DNA of 64,000 nt, taken from assembly GCA_034927345.1 (NCBI GenBank), contig JAYFQE010000002.1, positions 310,001 to 374,000 on the forward strand, in the 5' to 3' direction. The notes under the pieces are model-generated. The model saw only the letters and a program-made list of their open reading frames with translations, was not told the DNA's origin and searched no databases. The translations under genes and the position numbers were made by a program. The stretch's first letter is position 1, and each line of letters begins with the position of its first letter. This DNA is from JAYFQE01 sp034927345. GTDB lineage: Bacteria; Bacillota; Clostridia; Saccharofermentanales; UBA5734. Positions 34,511 to 43,903 of the stretch are shown here, in pieces.

Positions 34511-35938
34511 ATGAACGATACTTATCAAAACCCGCTCAACAGCCGTTACGCCAGCCGCGACATGCAGCAGCTTTTTTCGCCGGACCGGAAATTCCGCACC
34601 TGGCGCCGCTTATGGATTGCTTTGGCCGAGGCTGAACAAGAGCTGGGCTTGCCGATAACCGCCGAGCAAATTGACGAATTGAAAACGCATGCCGATGACA
34701 TCAATTATGATGTTGCGGCGCGTGAAGAAGCGCTGGTCCGCCATGATGTCATGGCCCATGTTCATGCCTATGGCGAACAATGTCCCAAAGCCAGAGGCAT
34801 TATCCATTTAGGCGCCACTTCCTGCTATGTCGGCGATAATACCGATCTGATCCTGATGACCGAAGGACTCCGGCTGATCCGCCGCCGCATCTTGGCCGTC
34901 ATGCGCTGCCTGTCCGTTTTCGCGCGGCAGTACAAGAATCTTCCGACATTGGGTTTTACGCATTTTCAGCCGGCTCAGCCGGTAACGGTTGGGAAACGCG
35001 CTACGCTCTGGCTGCAGGATCTGCTGATGGATCTGGAGGATCTGGATTATGTTCTAGGCAGCCTTCGCTTTCTGGGCAGCAAAGGAACGACCGGAACTCA
35101 AGCCAGTTTTCTGGCCTTGTTCAACGGCGATTATGATAAGGTGCATGAACTGGATCGCCGGGTTGCTGAAAAAATGGGATTTAAATCTTTGTATCCTGTT
35201 TCCGGTCAGACTTATTCCCGTAAGGTTGACAGCCGGGTCCTCAATGTCCTCGCCGGTCTGGCTCAGAGCGCGCATAAATTCAGCAATGACATCCGCTTGC
35301 TGCAACATTTAAAAGAAGTTGAAGAACCCTTTGAAAAAGATCAGATCGGGTCGTCGGCCATGGCTTACAAACGTAATCCGATGCGCAGCGAACGTATGGC
35401 TTCTTTATCCCGCTATCTTCTGAGCGCAGCCGCTAATCCGGCCATGACCGCCGCCGAACAGTGGTTCGAACGGACGCTCGATGATTCGGCCAATAAGAGA
35501 ATTGCCGTGCCGGAAGCATTTCTGGCGGCTGACGCCGTTCTGCTTTTGTATCAGAATATTGCCGGCGGTCTGGTTGTCTATCCGAAAGTTATCGCCCGTC
35601 ATCTTCAGGATGAGCTGCCCTTTATGGCAACCGAGAATATCTTGATGGCTGCTGTCAAAAAGGGAGGTGACCGGCAGGAACTGCATGAGAAAATCCGCCG
35701 TTACAGCATGGCTGCCGGGCAGCGGGTCAAGGCCGACGGTTTATCGAATGATTTGCTTGAACAGATCGCCGCCGATCCCGCATTTTCCTTAAGCAGCGAT
35801 GATTTGGCCGGTCTGCTCGATCCGGCCGGTTATATTGGCTGTGCGCCGGAACAAGTCGACGCGTTCTTGCAAACCCATATTGATCCGATTCTGCCCAAGG
35901 ATGATCAGGCTGATCTGACCGCATCCGTTACGGTATAA
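34511..35938 (+). CDS. purB: Adenylosuccinate lyase
   Basis: PurB acts twice in purine synthesis, splitting fumarate from SAICAR and from adenylosuccinate. The 475-residue product starts NPLNSRYASRDMQQLFSP, with HDVMAHVHAYGE, HLGATSCYVGDNTD, GFTHFQPAQPVTVGKR, and the flexible-loop signature GSSAMAYKRNPMRSERM containing the catalytic serine. This is the longer type resembling eukaryotic and clostridial enzymes. GGGAGG lies before the ATG. It follows the aminotransferase by 46 bases, probably in one transcript. Confidence 0.96.
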   Translation: MNDTYQNPLNSRYASRDMQQLFSPDRKFRTWRRLWIALAEAEQELGLPITAEQIDELKTHADDINYDVAAREEALVRHDVMAHVHAYGEQCPKARGIIHLGATSCYVGDNTDLILMTEGLRLIRRRILAVMRCLSVFARQYKNLPTLGFTHFQPAQPVTVGKRATLWLQDLLMDLEDLDYVLGSLRFLGSKGTTGTQASFLALFNGDYDKVHELDRRVAEKMGFKSLYPVSGQTYSRKVDSRVLNVLAGLAQSAHKFSNDIRLLQHLKEVEEPFEKDQIGSSAMAYKRNPMRSERMASLSRYLLSAAANPAMTAAEQWFERTLDDSANKRIAVPEAFLAADAVLLLYQNIAGGLVVYPKVIARHLQDELPFMATENILMAAVKKGGDRQELHEKIRRYSMAAGQRVKADGLSNDLLEQIAADPAFSLSSDDLAGLLDPAGYIGCAPEQVDAFLQTHIDPILPKDDQADLTASVTV

Positions 35939-36056
35939 ATGCGTCTGTTTTAAGCTCCGGAACTGATCTTGAATCCACATGGAACATTCTCTGGCCGGCT
36001 GCGTCTAAGAACCAGAAAGCAATGAATTTTTCGGTTAATAGACGGGAGGATTTACC

Positions 36057-38255
36057 ATGAAACGTTTAGCGGTTTTTCTAATTGCCATCACATTCTTCTT
36101 GTCAGCCTGCAGTGGTCCCGCGGGACAATCGTCGCCTTCCGTTTCTTTCCGGGATTCAGAAGGGACTGTTTCGGGTGTCGGCCGGTCCGAGAATTACGCC
36201 GGTCTGCTGGAACTGATCCGGCAGGCGCAGAATAAATCTGCCTCCGGCAAGAATTACTTTACAACAAACGAGCTTTCGGATCAGTCGGCAACCGGAGCTA
36301 TAGCCGCCGAAAAGGACGCCGCTCAATCTGCCGGCGGCGCCAGGGACGGTACGGATTACTCCTCAACGAATGTGCAAGTAGCCGGCGTCGATGAAGCCGA
36401 CATCATCAAGACCGACGGCCGTTATTTATACCTGGTGGCCAATAACCGCCTTTATGTTGTCGATGCCCAGGATCCGGCGCAGATGAAGCTGGTTTCGACG
36501 CAAACTTTTAAAGTCAGCACAGAAAACGATAAAACATTGGCTTATGAATCGCCGGTGGAGCTGTACCTGGACACGGAACATCAACGCCTGGTTTTGCTTG
36601 TCACCGGATCCATCGCCACCGAAACCGCCGGTCAGCGTACAGAGACAACAGACAGCGCCGGCATAGCGCCGCTTGAGGCTTCCGTCGCAAGTGGAGCCGC
36701 GGCGCCCGACAGTCAAGGCACAGCAGCCGGAAATACGGAAGATGCAGCTGATGCTGAAAAGGAAAAAATAGCAGCCGACGCCGGGATCGCGATGCCTTAT
36801 TATCAATATCGGCAATATACGACCGTCCGCGTTTATGATATTCAGGACAAAGCAGCTCCGGTCATTGTCCGCCAGTTCACTCTGGACGGTTATTATATGA
36901 CATCCAGAAAAATCGATTCGGCGCTTTATCTGGTTACCAATCAATATAGCTACAATCTGATGGATCCTTCCGTGACAGCCAAGGATGCCGAGTCCGGATA
37001 TGGTTTCCCCGCCACAAGCGAAGATGCCGATCTAGCCGACTGGACGACTTTGCCGGCGGATAAAATCACCGTTCTGCCGGAAGGCGATATGAACTGCCAG
37101 GTCATTCTGGCCGGCATCGATACCCTGGAGGACAGCCGCGCGCCCGATGTTCGCTCGATTATCGGTTCTTCCGGCACAGTTTATGCCTCGACAGGCTATC
37201 TGTATATCGGCGCCTGGAAAAGCGATTGGGACGGCCAATCAAACAGCGTGCCGGTTTATTCAACGGAGATCTATCGTTTCAAGCTGGCCGGCGCCGCGCT
37301 GACTGAAGCCGGCAAGGGGACGGTGCCCGGCTCGATCATCAACCAGTTCAGCATGGACGAGTATGACGGTTATTTCCGGATCGCTACGACAACCGGCGAA
37401 GCCTGGACGAAAGATGAAGCTACGACATCAAAGAATAATCTCTATATTCTGGACGGCAGCTTGAACATTGCCGGACAGATTACCGGACTGGCGCCCGGCG
37501 AAACCATCAAATCGGTCCGTTTCATGGGGCAGCAGGCCTACGTTGTCACGTTCCGCAATGTCGATCCGCTCTTTGTTATGGATTTAAGCAATCCAAAGGC
37601 TCCGGTCGTGCGCGGCCAGTTGAAAATCCCCGGCTATAGCAGTTATCTGCATCCTTACGACGACAACCTGCTCCTGGGTTTCGGCTATGATGTCAAAACC
37701 GAAGGGGAGAATGCCTACAATATGGGCTTGAAGGTTTCATTGTTCGATATCAGCAATTTCGATAGCCCCAAGGAATTATCGACAATCGTCCTGGGTGGCC
37801 GCGGATCATACGCCGATATCCTGTACAACCATAAATCTCTATTGTTTTCACGCAGCAAAAACCTGATCGCTTTCCCGGTAACTCTGACCGGAAAAGCAGG
37901 TAAAAATGAGATGGATTATACCAATCCGACCTATCAAGGTCTGTTGATTCTGTCGGTCGGAGCAGATAACCAGCTCAGTCTGCGCGGATCGGTTACCCAC
38001 TTTGATAAACTGAGCGATCCCCTTGGCCAGGGACAGACCCTGACAGAGAAGGAAACCCAGGCATTTTATGGTTATGACGCCATCACCCGGGGCGCTTATA
38101 TCGACGATGTCCTTTATACCTTCTCAGCCCGCCAGATCCGGGCGACCGGATTAACCGATCTCCAGGCGATCGGCGCGGTCGAACTGCCGGGTTATGACGA
38201 CGCTTATCAATCCGGTTATTATTATGGACGGTCCGGCGGTATCGCCATCGATTGA
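36057..38255 (+). CDS. Secreted beta-propeller-domain lipoprotein
   Basis: A 732-residue protein starting with a lipoprotein signal peptide: basic MKR, hydrophobic stretch and lipobox LSAC with Cys18 as the predicted lipid-modified residue. After a Ser/Gly-rich linker, SSTNVQVAGVDEADIIKTDG and YLYLVANNRLYVVDA match the family of secreted proteins with a C-terminal beta-propeller (Pfam Beta_propel type). Several blade-like strands follow (LYIGAWKSDW; GYFRIATTTGEAW; VRFMGQQAYVVTFRNVDPLF). Function is unknown; in other Bacillota such proteins are cell-surface. ACGGGAGG precedes the ATG; a strong terminator follows. Single-gene unit. Confidence 0.85.
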   Translation: MKRLAVFLIAITFFLSACSGPAGQSSPSVSFRDSEGTVSGVGRSENYAGLLELIRQAQNKSASGKNYFTTNELSDQSATGAIAAEKDAAQSAGGARDGTDYSSTNVQVAGVDEADIIKTDGRYLYLVANNRLYVVDAQDPAQMKLVSTQTFKVSTENDKTLAYESPVELYLDTEHQRLVLLVTGSIATETAGQRTETTDSAGIAPLEASVASGAAAPDSQGTAAGNTEDAADAEKEKIAADAGIAMPYYQYRQYTTVRVYDIQDKAAPVIVRQFTLDGYYMTSRKIDSALYLVTNQYSYNLMDPSVTAKDAESGYGFPATSEDADLADWTTLPADKITVLPEGDMNCQVILAGIDTLEDSRAPDVRSIIGSSGTVYASTGYLYIGAWKSDWDGQSNSVPVYSTEIYRFKLAGAALTEAGKGTVPGSIINQFSMDEYDGYFRIATTTGEAWTKDEATTSKNNLYILDGSLNIAGQITGLAPGETIKSVRFMGQQAYVVTFRNVDPLFVMDLSNPKAPVVRGQLKIPGYSSYLHPYDDNLLLGFGYDVKTEGENAYNMGLKVSLFDISNFDSPKELSTIVLGGRGSYADILYNHKSLLFSRSKNLIAFPVTLTGKAGKNEMDYTNPTYQGLLILSVGADNQLSLRGSVTHFDKLSDPLGQGQTLTEKETQAFYGYDAITRGAYIDDVLYTFSARQIRATGLTDLQAIGAVELPGYDDAYQSGYYYGRSGGIAID

Positions 38256-38318
38256 GAGCCGGTATCGGCGTTCAGACCTAAAAGATGTAACAACCGGGCA
38301 TCCAGAATCCGGTCAGCG

Positions 38319-38343
38319 AAAAGAGGAGATAAGCTCCTCTTTT
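38319..38343 (+). terminator. Intrinsic terminator after the lipoprotein gene
   Basis: AAAAGAGGAG (38319-38328) pairs with CTCCTCTTTT (38334-38343) around ATAAG; the right arm ends in T-rich sequence. Confidence 0.85.
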
Positions 38344-38370
38344 CTATTGGCATGAAAATATAAAACGGAC

Positions 38371-38399
38371 TTAAAAAAAACGCGTCTTCATGCTATGAT
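38371..38399 (+). promoter_or_regulatory. Probable promoter of the gntR-desulfurase-thiI operon
   Basis: Extended -10 TGC-TATGAT (-10 at 38394-38399), 17-base spacer, weak -35 TTAAAA (38371-38376). A second TATGAT lies at 38402-38407. Confidence 0.5.
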
Positions 38400-38471
38400 G
38401 TTATGATGGGTGAGAATAAAAGGGGAGCGTCATAAGTCTCATCTCGCGTGCTTCACTGAAAGGTGGTTTAT

Positions 38472-39212
38472 ATGAAACTGGATAAACGGAGTACTTTACC
38501 GTTATATGCCCAATTAAAAGGACTGCTTGTCGAAAGAATTCAACAAAATGAATATCAGCCTGGTCAGCAGATTCCCTCGGAACTGGCTTTGTGCGGTGAA
38601 TTGTCGCTCAGTCGCCCAACAGTCAGACAGGCCATTGCCGAATTAGTCGCCGAAGGGGTGCTGGTTATCGTCAAAGGGAAAGGGACTTTTGTCGCCGCGG
38701 AACCTGAGCGGATCGAAATCAAGAGTTTCGGCCCGTTTACCTTTTCACTGCTGGCCGCCCGGACATTGGATATCCAACAACAGCGGCATATCGAAACGCT
38801 GACGGAGAACGATGAGATCGACCGGATTTTTGGCGTACCCAACGGAACAGAACACGCCGGTTATTGGTCGATTACCTGGCAGCAGGAAGAAGCAGGCCAG
38901 TGTTATGCTTATTGCCAGTCTTTGATTCCGGTTTATATGTTCCCGGAATTAGGTCAGGACCTGGATCAAGGCCGGCGTATGATCGACATTATGGCCAATA
39001 AGTACGCTTATCTGCCGCAAAAAGCGACCGGACGTTCCTTTGTCCGCCAGGCCCGGATTGAAGAAGCCCAGATTCTGGATATTTCCCGCAGCGCGCCGGT
39101 TCTGGTTTCAACCAGCCGATTGATTTCCCGCAGCGGGAATATCTGTGAAATCAGCACCGCGGTCATGCGGTCCGACTTGGTTGCCCTTGGGCTGGACGCC
39201 GGAAGGAGTTGA
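38472..39212 (+). CDS. GntR-family transcriptional regulator (HutC/UTRA subfamily)
   Basis: The 246-residue product has an N-terminal winged helix (LPLYAQLKGLLVERIQ; QIPSELALCGELSLSRPTVR; GKGTFVA) and a C-terminal UTRA ligand-binding domain (WSITWQQEEAGQCYAYCQSL; ILDISRSAPVLVSTSRLI). The ligand is unknown; the UTRA fold usually binds sugars phosphates or small metabolites. AAAGGTGG lies five bases before ATG 38472; GTG 38463 is in frame. Its stop overlaps the start of a cysteine desulfurase gene, so it may control, or simply share, the thiolation operon downstream. Confidence 0.9.
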   Translation: MKLDKRSTLPLYAQLKGLLVERIQQNEYQPGQQIPSELALCGELSLSRPTVRQAIAELVAEGVLVIVKGKGTFVAAEPERIEIKSFGPFTFSLLAARTLDIQQQRHIETLTENDEIDRIFGVPNGTEHAGYWSITWQQEEAGQCYAYCQSLIPVYMFPELGQDLDQGRRMIDIMANKYAYLPQKATGRSFVRQARIEEAQILDISRSAPVLVSTSRLISRSGNICEISTAVMRSDLVALGLDAGRS

Positions 39213-40360
39213 GCCCGACTTTGCCTATTTATTTGGATCACAGCGCGACAACCCGCCCTAAGCCGGCTGTCATCGCCTGCCTGGCCGCCCAACTGGCGGA
39301 TCATTATGCCAATCCCGCTTCTCTGCACCGGTTGGGCCAGGCGGAAGAAAAGAACTTGAAAACCAGTAAACAAACCATAGCCGGTTTATTGGACTGCCGG
39401 CCGGAGCAGCTCTATCTGACATCGGGCGGTTCCGAATCGATTAACTGGGCAATAAAAGGCACCCTGTGGGGGAATCGGCGGCGCGGCGGCCGCCTGATTA
39501 TCAGCGGCGGCGAGCATGCCGCCGTCAGAGAAACGGCCGCCAGTTTTGAAACGCAAGGCAGCCCGGTTGTACGGCTGCCGCTGACATCCGCCGGCACGGT
39601 CGACCTGGACAGTCTGGAACAGGCTTTACAAGAACCTGCCGCCTTGATCAGTTTGATTCTGGTCAGCAACGAAACAGGAGCGGTCAATCCGGTTTCTGAA
39701 ATTGTCCGTCTGCGCGACCGCCTGCAGCCTGACACACCGATTCATCTCGACGCGGTGCAGACTTTCGGCAAACTGCCGTTCTCTTTCAGCCAGTCCGGCG
39801 TGGACCTGATGTCGGGCAGCGGTCATAAAGTCGGCGCTCCGAAAGGCATCGGCTGGTTGGTCAAGAAAGAAAAATGCCTTCTGCAGCCGTTGATTCATGG
39901 CGGCGGTCAGCAGGGCGGCCTGCGTTCGGGAACGGAAAATCCGCCTTTTGCCGCCGCTCTGGCTTTGGCAATGACCTTGACAGCCGATCATTTGCCTGAA
40001 AAAATCGAACATGTTGCTTTTCTTCGTCAGATCCTGCTTAAAGAATTGGCTGCTGAACAAACCGAGCCCCTGATCCTATCACCGGCCGGCAGCGTTCCCC
40101 ATATCCTGGCCGCAGCTTTTCCCGGTCTGCGCGGCGAAACCTTGCTGCATGCCCTGGAAGCCCGGGAGATTTATCTGTCAACCGGCGCGGCCTGTTCGTC
40201 ACGCCGCAGCAAGGGCAACACGGTTCTGAAGGCCATGGGCGTTTCCGACGCCGACGCGCTATGCGCTGTCCGCATCAGCATTTCGCCAGACAACACCGAA
40301 GCGGAGATGCTGGAAACGGCCCGGGCGATCGCTGAAAGCTGTCGTAAATTTCGGCGTTGA
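39209..40360 (+). CDS. Cysteine desulfurase (NifS/IscS type), ThiI partner
   Basis: PLP enzyme that takes sulfur from cysteine as a persulfide. The 383-residue product has YLDHSATTRP, TSGGSESINWAIKG, the PLP lysine in SGSGHKVGAPKG, and the mobile persulfide loop STGAACSSRRSKG with the catalytic cysteine. It is directly followed by thiI, as the B. subtilis nifZ-thiI pair is, so it most likely supplies sulfur for 4-thiouridine. Start TTG 39209 overlaps the gntR stop; TTG 39221 is an alternative with better ribosome-site spacing. Confidence 0.93.
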   Translation: MSPTLPIYLDHSATTRPKPAVIACLAAQLADHYANPASLHRLGQAEEKNLKTSKQTIAGLLDCRPEQLYLTSGGSESINWAIKGTLWGNRRRGGRLIISGGEHAAVRETAASFETQGSPVVRLPLTSAGTVDLDSLEQALQEPAALISLILVSNETGAVNPVSEIVRLRDRLQPDTPIHLDAVQTFGKLPFSFSQSGVDLMSGSGHKVGAPKGIGWLVKKEKCLLQPLIHGGGQQGGLRSGTENPPFAAALALAMTLTADHLPEKIEHVAFLRQILLKELAAEQTEPLILSPAGSVPHILAAAFPGLRGETLLHALEAREIYLSTGAACSSRRSKGNTVLKAMGVSDADALCAVRISISPDNTEAEMLETARAIAESCRKFRR

Positions 40361-40402
40361 CCCTTTGATAGAAGGATCGGTAAAACGGGAGGAGAAATAC
40401 CT

Positions 40403-41605
40403 ATGCCAGATGATCTATTACCGGAATTGACTCATGATGAGATCGTTCTCGCCAGAATCGGCGAAATCACTTTAAAGGGATTAAACCGCGGCAAATTTGA
40501 ACATAAGCTTTTGGAAAACATAAAGCGGCGCCTGAAGATCCTGGGGCATTATACAATCAGCCAGACTCAGTCCCGCTTCTGGATTGAAACGTCTGATCAG
40601 CCTGCGGATCTGCCTGCTGTTATGCGGACGGTATCCGATGTGTTCGGCATTGTTTCCGTCAGCCCGGTCTGGCGTTTTTCCGGCGGCATGCCGGAATTGC
40701 TGCGTCAGGCTGTCGCTTATGCCGCAACACAATTGTCGCCGGGTCAGGTCCGGTCTTTTAAAATCGAAAGCCGGCGCGGCAACAAGAAGTTTCCGCAAAC
40801 ATCGCCGGAAATCAGCAGCCAGGTCGGCGAAACCATACTGGAAGCATTTCCGGGCCGGCTGCGCGTCGATGTCCACCGGCCGGACTTTACCATCTATGTC
40901 GAAGTCCGGGATTTTATTTATCTTTATTCGCAAATTATCCAGGGTCATAAAGGATTGCCGGTCGGCACCGGCGGCCGCGGCATGCTCCTTTTGTCCGGCG
41001 GTATCGACAGCCCGGTGGCCGGCTATATGATGGCGTCCCGCGGGATGGAGCTTGAAGCCGTCTACTTTCACGCCTTTCCTTTTACCAGCGACCAGGCTAA
41101 AGAAAAGGTCCTGGATCTGGGACGTATCCTGACCACCTATACCGGCCGGCTGACGGTTCATGTCGTTGATTTTACAGATATCCAGCTGACCTTGCGCGAC
41201 CATTGCCCGCACGACATGATGACGTTGGTCATGCGGCGCATGATGATGCGTATTGCCGAGCGTCTGGCTCTGAGCAGAGACTGCAAAGCCTTGATTACCG
41301 GCGAGAGCCTCGGGCAGGTGGCCAGCCAGACGCTTGAAGCGCTGACAGTAACCGGCCAGGTTGTGACTTTGCCTGTTTTCCAGCCGCTGATCGGCATCAA
41401 TAAAGACGATACCATCACACTGGCCCGGCGTATCGGCACCTTTGAGACCTCCATTCTGCCTTTTGAGGATTGCTGCACGGTTTTTGTCGCCAAACATCCC
41501 AAGACCCATCCCAAGCTGGATGACGTGATTAAGGCCGAACAGGATCTGGATATCGAAAGCCTGGTCAATCAGGGACTTCTGCATATCGAGGAGGTCAATC
41601 TATGA
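40403..41605 (+). CDS. thiI: tRNA 4-thiouridine sulfurtransferase ThiI
   Basis: ThiI adenylates U8 of tRNA and transfers sulfur to it; it may also serve thiamine synthesis. The 400-residue product has an N-terminal ferredoxin-like domain (ILARIGEITLKGLNRGKFE), a THUMP domain (about 60-165) and an AANH-type PP-loop (LLSGGIDSPVAGYMM). The C-terminal EDCCTVFVAKHPKTHPKL is present. There is no rhodanese domain, as is usual in Gram-positives where a desulfurase delivers sulfur directly. GGAGGAG precedes the ATG. Confidence 0.96.
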   Translation: MPDDLLPELTHDEIVLARIGEITLKGLNRGKFEHKLLENIKRRLKILGHYTISQTQSRFWIETSDQPADLPAVMRTVSDVFGIVSVSPVWRFSGGMPELLRQAVAYAATQLSPGQVRSFKIESRRGNKKFPQTSPEISSQVGETILEAFPGRLRVDVHRPDFTIYVEVRDFIYLYSQIIQGHKGLPVGTGGRGMLLLSGGIDSPVAGYMMASRGMELEAVYFHAFPFTSDQAKEKVLDLGRILTTYTGRLTVHVVDFTDIQLTLRDHCPHDMMTLVMRRMMMRIAERLALSRDCKALITGESLGQVASQTLEALTVTGQVVTLPVFQPLIGINKDDTITLARRIGTFETSILPFEDCCTVFVAKHPKTHPKLDDVIKAEQDLDIESLVNQGLLHIEEVNL

Positions 41606-42582
41606 AAATCGGTAAATTAAGCAACGAGGATCTGCAGCATCTGGTGCTGGACCGGCTGCCCGGGCAGGCAAATACGGTTTCCTACGGACCATCTATCGGT
41701 TTGGATTGCGCGGCCGTACGTTTCGGCGACGGCCAGGTCATCCTGTCCTGCGACCCGATAACCGGCGCCGCTGCCGATATCGGTTATCTGGCCGTGCATA
41801 TTTCCTGTAATGACATCGCGGCTTGCGGTATCCGGCCCAGTGTCCTGATGCTGGTCATCATCGCGCCGCCGCAATGTACGCCCGATGAAATCCGCCTGGT
41901 CGCTGATCAAGCTTCCGCTGCGGCCAAAGCGTTGAATGTCAGCATCGTCGGCGGCCATACGGAAATCAGCGATGCCGTTACGCGGTTTGTGATCACAACG
42001 ACAGCGTTGGGATTTACTTACGGCGGCGGTATTATCCAAGCCAACGGCGGCCAGGCCGGCGATTATTTATTGATGACTAAAACAGCCGGGCTCGAAGGCA
42101 CAGCGATTTTCGCCGCCGATCAGACCGATAAACTGAGTGGCTTGCTGACCGCCGACGAACTGGCAACCGCAGCAGCGATGATCGGCCAGATCAGCGTCGT
42201 CGAAGAAGGCGCCTGCGGCGGCAATTTTGGCGTTCATGCCATGCATGACGCAACTGAAGGCGGCATTCTGGGCGCCTGCTGGGAATTAGCCGAAGCCAGT
42301 AAACGCGGTTGTATTGTCGAAAAGGAACTGATCCCCATCGATCCTTTGACCCGCAGGATTTGTTCCTGCCTGAATGTTAATCCATTGCGCCTGATCTCCA
42401 GCGGCAGCCTGATCATGGCCACCGCCGATCCCGAGCCGCTGATCGCCGAACTAAACCGCAAAGGCATCCGCTGCTCGATAATCGGTCGTTTGACGGAAGA
42501 ACCGGCGCGTCTTTTAAAAACCGGCACCGTCTTGAGCGAGCTGCGGCCGCCGGAACCGGATGAACTTTACAAAATCCACTGA
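41602..42582 (+). CDS. AIR-synthase-related (HypE/ThiL/PurM superfamily) protein of unknown substrate
   Basis: The 326-residue product belongs to the ATP-binding AIR synthase superfamily: GLDCAAVRFGDGQVILSCDP, YLAVHISCNDIAACGIRPSV, SIVGGHTEISDAVTRFVITT, and HAMHDATEGGILGACWELAEAS. These correspond to the metal/ATP-binding Asp and the G-G-H-T-E and D-x-T-E-G-G motifs seen in HypE-like proteins. No HypE C-terminal P-R-I/V-C tail is visible, so it is not a normal hydrogenase maturation factor. ATG overlaps the thiI stop (ATGA), suggesting a linked role, perhaps phosphorylating or activating a small metabolite. Substrate unknown. Confidence 0.8.
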   Translation: MKIGKLSNEDLQHLVLDRLPGQANTVSYGPSIGLDCAAVRFGDGQVILSCDPITGAAADIGYLAVHISCNDIAACGIRPSVLMLVIIAPPQCTPDEIRLVADQASAAAKALNVSIVGGHTEISDAVTRFVITTTALGFTYGGGIIQANGGQAGDYLLMTKTAGLEGTAIFAADQTDKLSGLLTADELATAAAMIGQISVVEEGACGGNFGVHAMHDATEGGILGACWELAEASKRGCIVEKELIPIDPLTRRICSCLNVNPLRLISSGSLIMATADPEPLIAELNRKGIRCSIIGRLTEEPARLLKTGTVLSELRPPEPDELYKIH

Positions 42583-42652
42583 TCCGTTAAAATAGGAAAT
42601 AATAGTCTGATTTTGTTAAGCAGGAAAGCCTGCATAAGGAGGAACTTTTTCC

Positions 42653-43894
42653 ATGAGTTATGAAATGATCGCCCGTACCGACCCGGAAGTCTACGCTGCC
42701 ATTCAACAAGAGATCAGCCGCCAGCGTGAAAAAATCGAACTGATCGCTTCGGAAAACTTTGTCAGCGAGGCTGTTCTGGAAGCTGTCGGTTCGCCGCTGA
42801 CCAATAAATACGCCGAAGGTTACCCTGGAAAACGCTATTACGGCGGCTGCGAGTATGTCGACATTGTCGAGCAGCTGGCTATCGACCGGGCCAAAGAACT
42901 ATTTGGCGCCGAGCATGTCAATGTACAGCCCCATTCCGGAGCTCAGGCCAATACGGCCGTCTATTATGCCAATCTTGAACCGGGAGATAAAATTATGGGG
43001 CTTGATCTGGCCCATGGCGGCCATCTGACCCACGGTATGGCGAAAAATGTTTCCGGCCATACATACCAGGCCGTTTCCTATCAGGTTGAACCGGAAACCT
43101 GCGTCCTGGATTATGATCATATTCTCGCCATCGCCAAAGCTGAAAAACCGAAAATGATCGTCGCCGGCGCCAGCGCGTATCCGCGGCTGATCGATTTTGC
43201 CCGGTTCCGCGCCATTGCCGATGAAGTCGGCGCTCTGCTGATGGTCGACATGGCTCATATTGCCGGCCTGGTTGCCACCGGTCTGCACCCGAGTCCGATT
43301 CCTTATGCCGACTTTGTCACCACGACAACCCATAAAACTTTACGCGGTCCGCGCGGCGGCATGATTCTTTGTAAAGCGCAGTATGCCAAGCAGATCGATT
43401 CCGCGGTTTTCCCCGGTCAGCAGGGCGGCCCGCTGATGCATGTCATCGCCGGCAAGGCAGTCGCCTTAAAGGAAGCTCTTGATCCTTCGTTCAAAGGTTA
43501 TCAGCAACAGATCCTGAACAATGCGCAGGCGCTGGCTAAAGGCTTGCTCCAGCGCGGCCTGAAGCTGGTTTCCGGTGGCACCGATACCCATCTGATGCTG
43601 GTGGACCTGCGCGATACCGGCGTAACCGGCAAAACGCTGCAGCTTCGGCTGGACGATGTCAATATCACCTGCAACAAGAACGGCATTCCTTATGATCCTG
43701 AGAAACCCTTTGTCACCAGCGGCATCCGCCTGGGAACGCCGGCGGTTACCAGCCGCGGCATGACACCTGCAGACATGGACGAAATTGCCGACTTGATCAA
43801 CCTGGCGCTCAAGGATTATGACCGGCAGAAAGACGCGATCAAGACCCGTGTCGCCGCAATTTGCAGCCGATACCCCCTGTATCCGTCTTTGTGA
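42653..43894 (+). CDS. glyA: Serine hydroxymethyltransferase
   Basis: GlyA converts serine and tetrahydrofolate to glycine and methylene-THF. The 413-residue product has IELIASENFVSEAVLEA, NKYAEGYPGKRYYGGCEYVD, NVQPHSGAQAN, HGGHLTHG and the PLP-lysine motif VTTTTHKTLRGPRGG. AAGGAGG precedes the ATG; a small hairpin (GCAGG-AAAG-CCTGC, 42620-42633) lies immediately before it. Products feed the folate pool that FolD uses. Confidence 0.97.
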   Translation: MSYEMIARTDPEVYAAIQQEISRQREKIELIASENFVSEAVLEAVGSPLTNKYAEGYPGKRYYGGCEYVDIVEQLAIDRAKELFGAEHVNVQPHSGAQANTAVYYANLEPGDKIMGLDLAHGGHLTHGMAKNVSGHTYQAVSYQVEPETCVLDYDHILAIAKAEKPKMIVAGASAYPRLIDFARFRAIADEVGALLMVDMAHIAGLVATGLHPSPIPYADFVTTTTHKTLRGPRGGMILCKAQYAKQIDSAVFPGQQGGPLMHVIAGKAVALKEALDPSFKGYQQQILNNAQALAKGLLQRGLKLVSGGTDTHLMLVDLRDTGVTGKTLQLRLDDVNITCNKNGIPYDPEKPFVTSGIRLGTPAVTSRGMTPADMDEIADLINLALKDYDRQKDAIKTRVAAICSRYPLYPSL

Positions 43895-43903
43895 GGAAAT
43901 AAA

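Noticed and set aside
40481..41584. Long minus-strand reading frame (367 codons) opposite thiI.
   Set aside because: Same reason: a mirror of a conserved coding region, with no independent signals.
42620..42633. Riboswitch before glyA.
   Set aside because: Only a five-base-pair hairpin in a 70-base gap; too small for a known glycine, folate or SAH element.
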